Below the pieces are notes generated by a model, which had not been told where the DNA came from, did not search any database, and saw only the letters and a list, made by a program, of their open reading frames with translations. Positions 58,090 to 64,000 of a DNA stretch of 64,000 nucleotides are shown here, one piece after another (within the stretch, counting starts at the first letter, position 1; every line of letters starts with the position of its first letter). Source of the DNA: Sporothrix humicola (Eukaryota; Ascomycota; Sordariomycetes; Ophiostomatales; Ophiostomataceae). Location: NCBI GenBank assembly GCA_021396245.1, contig WNYE01000107.1, positions 54,839 through 118,838 of the forward strand, written 5' to 3'. Made by a program: the position numbers and the translations under genes.

Positions 58090-59301
58090 ATGACATTTGG
58101 CGGCTTTGGCGTGCTGCCTCCAGGGGTCTCAGACGCTATCAAGACCTGGAAGGTGGACATTCCACAGCAGGCTCTAGACAACCTCACGACTTTGCTCAAA
58201 GCAACACCTCTTCCGCCAAAGACATACGAAAATTCTCTGCCTGACAAGCAGTGCGCCCTCGGTGTCCGCCACGACTGGATCACAGAGACCAAGCAATACT
58301 GGGAGACTCAATTTGACTGGCGTGCCCAAGAAGAGTACATCAACTCGTTTCCGCATTTCAAGGCCAAAATCCACGACGACGAGCTTGGCAACTTTGACAT
58401 TCACTTTGTCGGACTCTTTTCCAAAAAAGACCATGCCATCCCAATCTTACTGCTCCACGGCTGGCCTGGCTGTTTTGTCGAGTTCTTGGGAACCCTCGAT
58501 CGACTGAGGACAACATACACTCCCGACACCCTTCCCTACCACTTGATTGTCCCCAGTCTGCCGGGCTACACTTTCTCTTCGCAGCCGCCTATCGACAAGA
58601 ATATCGATTCCGATGGAGCTGCCCGCATCTTGCACCGGCTGACAGTCGAACTCGGCTTCAAGTCATATATGATCCAAGGCGGCGATCTAGGTGGGCGTAT
58701 TGGCCGTGTGATTGCTGCAAACTACGATGCTTGTAAAGCAATCCACCTCAACACGGGACCCATGCCACCGCCAGAGGCATCTAATCTCAAGAGCGAGATC
58801 AACGACTCCGAAAAGGAAGGACTCGACCGACACTTTCGATTCAAGGAGACGGGCAGCGCCTACGCCTATGCTCACGCAACGAGACCAGCCACAATGGGGT
58901 TTGTGCTTTCCAGCAACCCCGTGGCTCTGCTGGCGTGGATCGGAGAAAAGTACATAGACTGGACAGAAGAGGACCCATCGGTGGATGCACTGTTGACGTG
59001 CATCACTCTGTACTGGGTGACCAACTGCGCAGCCACGAGTCTATGGTCGTATCGGCAATTTTATGGACCTGGAGCTGAGAGCCATGGAACGAAACGCTGG
59101 CACATCCACAAGCCACTCGGCTTCTCATGGTTTCCCAAGGAGATCACGCCGGTACCCAAGGCATGGGTTGAGACCACAGGCAATCTAGTGTTCTACAGAC
59201 AGCACAACAAGGGAGGACACTTTGCAGCACTAGAACAGCCAGACATCTTGTGGAAAGACGTGGAAGACTTTATTGATATTGTCAAGGAGGAGTTCAACTA
59301 G
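58090..59301 (+). CDS. Epoxide hydrolase (alpha/beta-hydrolase, EHN type)
   Basis: Intronless, 403 aa. The N-terminal EHN region opens with VDIPQQALDNLTTLL, and includes FDWRAQEEYINSFPHFKA. The oxyanion loop is HGWPG (residues 123-127). The nucleophile is Asp199 in QGGDLGG, and the general base is His377 in GGHFAALEQP. Family members open epoxides with water to diols; fungal ones detoxify epoxides made by P450s or act in catabolic pathways. No signal peptide, so cytosolic. The protein is about the normal size (380-420). The 3' end lies only 30 bp from the convergent DUF3237 gene. A P450 in the same region could supply the epoxide (inference). Start 58090 preferred: it is the first ATG. Confidence 0.93.
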   Translation: MTFGGFGVLPPGVSDAIKTWKVDIPQQALDNLTTLLKATPLPPKTYENSLPDKQCALGVRHDWITETKQYWETQFDWRAQEEYINSFPHFKAKIHDDELGNFDIHFVGLFSKKDHAIPILLLHGWPGCFVEFLGTLDRLRTTYTPDTLPYHLIVPSLPGYTFSSQPPIDKNIDSDGAARILHRLTVELGFKSYMIQGGDLGGRIGRVIAANYDACKAIHLNTGPMPPPEASNLKSEINDSEKEGLDRHFRFKETGSAYAYAHATRPATMGFVLSSNPVALLAWIGEKYIDWTEEDPSVDALLTCITLYWVTNCAATSLWSYRQFYGPGAESHGTKRWHIHKPLGFSWFPKEITPVPKAWVETTGNLVFYRQHNKGGHFAALEQPDILWKDVEDFIDIVKEEFN

Positions 59302-59331
59302 ATTGCAGAAAACATCATAATCCATATTTTC

Positions 59332-59874
59332 CTACTGAATCCGGTACGCATCGTAAAGAACTTTGGACCCGAGTCGTGCTCCCGATGCCACCCACATGCC
59401 TGTACACAAATGTTTGTACCGTGAATCTCCCGTCTCAAGATGGACATATAGTCGGAACGAATACTCGCTAGGTGACACTCCGTCTGCTTGTGCCGGGTCA
59501 AACAGCTTGGCAAGCACCTCCTTGTCGCCCGTTCGCCATCCTTCCGTGTGCACCGTAATGTATGCCGGCTCCGCGTCGTTTGTCTTCAAAAGGTACTGCG
59601 TGTCGATCTTGGTGCTGAGCTCGGGTGTCACGACCTGGTTGTCCTGTCCGCCGGGGACCACCGTGCCTGTGCCCCATTTTCCGGCGAACCAGCCGTCGGC
59701 AATGCCAATCCAGTTGCGCTGTCCGCCCGTCGGTGTTGGTCCGACCGGGATGCGTTGTGCCAAGTTGCAGACAAGCCGGAAGTCGGGCTCGAGAGTTGGC
59801 AGTGGGAGAGGGTATGCCGCCGGGGTGAAATCGGCGGGAAGGCCGTCGGTCGGAAAGGGATTATTGGCGGCCAT
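59332..59874 (-). CDS. DUF3237 (UPF0311) family protein
   Basis: Intronless, 180 aa. Compact all-beta domain with motifs RLVCNLAQRIPVGPTPTGG, RNWIGIADGWFAGKWGTG, VVPGGQDNQ and YLLKTNDAEPAYITVHTEGW, which fit the DUF3237/UPF0311 family of small cytosolic proteins of unknown function. Fungal members are often next to oxidoreductases and hydrolases. No signal peptide or membrane segment. It is convergent with the hydrolase and only 30 bp away, so transcripts probably overlap at the 3' ends. Its promoter contains TCTGACGTC at 59967-59975, about 95 bp upstream of the ATG. Confidence 0.85.
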   Translation of the reverse strand: MAANNPFPTDGLPADFTPAAYPLPLPTLEPDFRLVCNLAQRIPVGPTPTGGQRNWIGIADGWFAGKWGTGTVVPGGQDNQVVTPELSTKIDTQYLLKTNDAEPAYITVHTEGWRTGDKEVLAKLFDPAQADGVSPSEYSFRLYVHLETGDSRYKHLCTGMWVASGARLGSKVLYDAYRIQ

Positions 59875-60371
59875 TTTGACGTGTGAGAAGTTGTCAATAT
59901 GGAGCTTTAATATTCTTTTTACCGGGTACTTTTTAATATATTGAAAGGGGGCAGTAGTTGTTTTAATCTGACGTCGGAGTTGGAGAAGATGAGGGGTTGT
60001 GTGTTAGTGGCAGTTGTCAACGGCATCGGAACATTGGATCCCACCAACGTCCATGGACTTTAGCGCATTCAAAGACCACATAGCTGATTGGATATAAAAC
60101 GTAATAAATTTGAGTTTATTGAATATTATGAAAAATTATGTGCATCGTAATAATTATGGTTCTTGGGGAGGAATCGTGATAAAAGCTATGTAAAATAAAT
60201 GGCCGTGGATTGTGCATGTACTAATCATCTGTGGATGGTATATATGCTTTTCGGGTCTGCCAATCAATGGAAATCAGAGTGTAGGTGTGTAACGTTGATA
60301 ATGTGACGGCTTTTTGTTGTCATCCATCAGCCAGATTTTTAGTAGTTCTGGTACTGCCGGCTGTTCTCGAA
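59875..60371. other. 497 bp AT-rich spacer
   Basis: No supported gene. Contains the promoter of the DUF3237 gene with GACGTCAGA (59967-59975, minus strand) and the 3' flank of the DUF7702-like gene. Confidence 0.4.
59967..59975 (-). promoter_or_regulatory. GACGTCAGA element in DUF3237 promoter
   Basis: Same nine bases as at 46842-46850 and 57781-57789, located about 95 bp upstream of the start codon. Confidence 0.35.
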
Positions 60372-61315
60372 CTAGGCGCCTTGGTATCCCGTGTTTTCAT
60401 ATTGGTTCCGGAGAGGCTGAAGACCGGTCTGCATCAGCTGTGGCTCGTACTTCTCCATTGTCTTCACAGTCTTGCGGAGGCCGTGCGTGCGGATGCCGGC
60501 AACGAGCAAGATGATGACGACAAGAATCTCTTCGACGACGCTGAGACAGACGGTGGCCGCGGTCGAGGTGAGGAAACTGGAGTCGGGGTGGGTCACTCGG
60601 AGGATCAGGGAGGTAACGGCGTAAACAAGACGGACGCCGTTGAACGGGAGAGTCCAGATAACTGCGTGGAGGAGCTACAATGTGGTCAGTGGTGAGTATT
60701 TAAAAGCGGTGATGTAGATGTACTCACAATAGATCCACCACGGTAGGATGGCAGATCGTGGTTGGCACGGGTCCGAGTCGAGATGAGCGACCAAAAGACG
60801 AGGAAAAGCCATGCAATGATCATGACAGCAGCTCCTGCATCGACGAGTGCCCGGTATGTGTGAACCTTGGACGGATCGACGTTGCTGCTCTGGAGGTTGA
60901 TAACACCAATGACCACAAGAACCGTTCCGGCAATAACAACGGAGTGGTATTGCAGCTGCCAGAACCACTCCATTTTGTTGTTGATTGTCGGGTCGCGTGC
61001 AAGGCGGCTGAATTGTTAGCGGCAGCACAAGATCATAAGACGATATTGAGTCAGTAAAACTCACGCTTCGTGGAGAATGCCAGCACAGGCAAACAACAAC
61101 GGTGCCATGCCAATACTGGCGAGAATCAGGGTGGCCTTGCTCGAGTTCGGATGGATGGTCAAGGCGTCGGTAACAATACGTAGCACACAGAACGTGTTGA
61201 CGTAGAACCAGCCCAAAAAGCCCGTCTTGCCATGCTTGAAGAGGACATAGATTGATGGCTGCACAAGGACAATGTAGATGGCCAGCTTGGCCACGGAGAG
61301 CGCGTCGACTGCCAT
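60372..61315 (-). CDS. Seven-helix fungal membrane protein (DUF7702-like), paralog 2
   Basis: Model complement(join(60372..60674,60728..61007,61065..61315)), 277 aa. The first helix (AKLAIYIVLVQPSIYVLF) is followed by the family signature KHGKTGFLGWFYVNTFCVLR, then further helices including HSVVIAGTVLVVIGVI, VMIIAWLFLVFWSL, and VVEEILVVIILLVAGIRTHG. Intron 1 follows LHEA in phase 2, at the same place as in the paralog at 44554-45530. The last helix is followed by a short polar tail (RNQYENTGYQGA). Function unknown; a membrane receptor-like or transport role is possible from topology only. It lies at the right border of the enzyme group. Confidence 0.85.
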
Positions 61316-63933
61316 TATGGAGGAGAGGGGGAGGATTCCGAAAGAATCTCAAGAAAACAATGGGAGATGTTGATGCTGTCCTTTATCCGGTGCAGTTGTT
61401 GTCAAAGAGCGAGCTGCTTGAACTTCTCGAATTCGAGATATCGTCGATGGAGGAAGCATCCTCTGTTATATACCATCTTGGCAGTGCCTCGTCCGCAACC
61501 TGGGCAGTTGTCTCGTGCATGGATGGCCACAGTGCATTACGTCTGTGTGGATGGACTAAGAGGACGGTTGAAGAAAATCTTAATGAAATTATTTGGAAAA
61601 TAAAACCGGGGATGGACATGGCAGGGCTGACATCCTTTGAGCCTCTCTGCGGCTGCGGTACTGAAGCGAGGGTCTGCAACAGCCGTCTTCTCGAAAAAAG
61701 ACTCTAAGGACCTCAGGGGAGTAGGCGCCATTCGGCTCCCAAAACAAGCACCTCCAAATAACCTGTTCACGGTGCTCTTTTTTGGATTTTTGCACTGTCG
61801 TTTGTCTGCCATCTGGAGGTATGTCTGGCTGCGTGTGTCTAAACGATAACGAGCAACAGCAACCAGGGGTACTGTGTCAACGCGTCAGTGGGCTGTGGGG
61901 TGGGAACGGAGGAGTCGTTAAAATGGGCAGTGCAGCCCTGTAACCCACCTGTCTCCACACAATCGCGCCTCTAAAACCCGTCTTTTTGGTGGCTGCCTTG
62001 GCGAGCTTGGGTTGTGGTTGTTTTATTGTCTAGTTATCCCCGAGCAAACACAGCGAAACACAGCAAACGGCCATTAGTGCTTACTTTTGGCCTCAATTGT
62101 TGGCCAAATCCCGTGCCACGATCTGTCTAACACGCGGGAAATGCGATGAGATTGACATAATTGTCGTTCTTTCAACACAAAATTTGTCATTTTAAGGGGG
62201 GCCTGTCGATCAATGGCTATGCTCACAAGTCCACAGTCATAGTTTTCATCCATATTCTTACCCTGAAGTTTTGCGAGTTCGCGCTCGCATATCGCACTCG
62301 TTCTCGTCTGTCATTCTTTTGATCTTTTCCGCGCATTGCTGACCTCGTTCTGTCATCAGCGGCCTTGCAAACCCCCGTAGATATTGCTCCACCCCATTCC
62401 CCTGGCGCCTTGTTCAAATTAAGCTTTTTTCTTGTCCCGTTTTGTTTCTCATCTCACTCCCCCAGAATCCTTCTCGGTTTCATTATTGCGTCCAGACGCG
62501 GGTGAACGGCATGCATGAACTCTCTCGCTCTCGGCCGTACTTGCCCTGTGCAATGGCCCTCCACAGTGCCACAGACTAAGCCTTATTCAGTTCCAACGAG
62601 CGAGTGCACACTTCAAAAAATACCAGACGGGAAGGCCTGGACGATGATGATCTTGGAATGTCACAAAATGCCACCCCTTTTCCGGTGTCAATTCTGGAGA
62701 CAAGCCGTCCACGATCCAGAACACCTTTCCCACGAGACACACAACCTTGATTCTTAAACGGCAGCCTAGCCGATGTTGTAAATCGATAGACCTGTCCACG
62801 TAATCTAGACCGCCTGTTTGCTCAGAAAACAAAGCGATTGCAACAATCCTGCTCGTTATCGTTTACGCCCGACCGCCGGAGGCCGCCAAGAATTCCGACC
62901 ATCGTGGCCCGCCCGGCCGTGTTGTTGTCATGTAAGAAAACATAATATTGTCCCGTGCTTGTCTTCACAACTATCGTGTATGTCTTCTATCTAAGTCTTG
63001 CGAGGTTCACATACTTCCTCTAACTGCGTGTAAGAATCAAATTGTTTGACGCCTCATCTCATGGCGTCATAGTCCGGGCCGGGTCTCTAAATGTAAAATC
63101 ACTTTTCGTATGATGAATGCCTTGCATCCATATTCATTTTGCTACCCAGATATTTCTATCAAAATGATCCCAACAAATATCATCCGTATCCCCCTCCCAC
63201 TTTGTCTTTCTACGTACTGGCTCTTGGGAGTACCATTTAGCATATCTTGACTCTGGCCAACAGACTTGTGCTCTAACATTCATCCGTCCCGAAGCCGGCA
63301 TCTTGTCCCTTCATTCATCCCATGGTAGTCCTTTAGCAGTAAAGTCAACCATATATATCGTCCTACCTCCTTATTCTGTCCTTCTTCTGTCCCAACATTA
63401 CCTTCTGTGCCATCCTTGCCTTCGGTTCCGCCTGCCTCTGTCCTTAATCTAACGCTGTCCGTGGTAGCGTAGATGAGTCGAGCTACTCGGGCGGCACGTT
63501 GTACTCGTTATCAATAGGCAAAGCCCTGATACTACGGTCATCCTCGCCGTCAGGGGGCTTCCGTAGTCCTTCGTGGTAGTGATATGGAAACATCGCGGTG
63601 CTCGACCTGCTCTACTTTATACGGCCCTCGTCGAACAGCCACATTATTTTGGCCCGGGTATGGCGCGGCAGGTAGGTATCACTGGTTCGTGTCCTTGATG
63701 AATCATAATGTTGAAGAACCAAATGTTGCATTTTGGTACATGATTAGTTTCCATAGCTCTACAAAGTTTACCGTGCAATAACACAGCTTCTGTTACAATA
63801 CATTAGTTTTGGTTAAGAAAAAGAAACTACTTTTAATAATGGGACTCAAAAGTTAATTTTCTTATTTTCATATTGTTTTATATACTAAAAATCAAAAAAA
63901 AAGAAAAAAAAAGAAAAAAAAAGAAAAAAAAAA

Positions 63934-64000
<67 letters not shown>
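61316..64000. other. 2.7 kb gene-poor right end
   Basis: No supported gene. Pyrimidine-rich stretches at 62220-62500 look like leader sequence. From about 63780 the sequence is AT-rich and ends in homopolymer A. Frames such as 61252-61707 overlap the membrane gene on the other strand and have no motif. Confidence 0.5.
63894..64000. repeat. A9G repeats ending in A66 homopolymer
   Basis: Imperfect (A)nG units, then 66 uninterrupted A from 63935 to the window end. This looks like either a natural poly(A) tract, such as a retroposon tail, or a contig-edge artefact. Confidence 0.8.

Noticed and set aside
47128..61315. Classical secondary-metabolite biosynthetic cluster
   Set aside because: No polyketide synthase, peptide synthetase, terpene cyclase or prenyltransferase is present in the window, so only a catabolic or tailoring-type group is claimed.
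61252..61707. Plus-strand 151-codon frame
   Set aside because: Overlaps the start of the DUF7702-like gene antisense and has no motif.

Overview
The window is nuclear DNA of a filamentous ascomycete, most likely a Sordariomycete. The evidence is short (about 50-120 bp) GT-AG introns, GC-rich coding exons between AT-rich spacers, five fungal Zn2Cys6 transcription factors, polyglutamine-rich regulators and fungal-only families (DUF7702-like membrane proteins, fungal amidoligase). No rRNA, convincing tRNA, CRISPR array or intact transposon was seen. I built the spliced models by hand from splice sites and reading-frame continuity.

Left part (0-32 kb) looks like ordinary core genome with large spacers: a membrane-anchored SET-domain protein (809-2467, +); a Zn2Cys6 regulator (4174-6523, +); a conserved TPR-like fungal protein (7098-9581, +); two divergent Zn2Cys6 regulators separated by 2.3 kb (9817-12572, - and 14864-18321, +); a polyQ scaffold-like protein (19239-22851, -); a 3.3 kb gene-free stretch; a long mitochondrial-carrier-family protein (26166-27860, +); a secreted Thr/Ser-rich protein (28149-29405, -); a fragmentary spliced membrane-protein candidate (about 29411-30410, -); and a short-chain dehydrogenase (31534-32346, +).

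Middle part (33-46 kb): an amidoligase-family gene (34641-36726, +) with diverged tandem duplications in both flanks and a non-YAG splice acceptor; a Zn2Cys6 regulator (38186-39783, +) followed by a DHA1-type MFS transporter (40585-42387, +); two small-ORF candidates; and a seven-helix DUF7702-like protein (44554-45530, -).

Right part (47-61 kb) is the best candidate for a coordinated accessory system: cytochrome P450 (47128-49066, +), GNAT acetyltransferase (50983-51743, -), PHS-type MFS transporter (52682-54438, +), ureidoglycolate-lyase-like cupin (54863-55549, +), Zn2Cys6 regulator (55611-57628, -), epoxide hydrolase (58090-59301, +), DUF3237 protein (59332-59874, -) and a second DUF7702-like protein (60372-61315, -). 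Spacing is tight (30 bp and 61 bp between convergent genes). The regulator and hydrolase share a 461 bp divergent promoter with a CGG-N8-CCG dyad, and the word GACGTCAGA was found in three promoters of the region. There is no PKS, NRPS or terpene synthase, so this resembles an oxidative detoxification or catabolic cluster rather than a classical biosynthetic one; that reading is inference.

The window ends in 66 consecutive A, a possible contig edge.
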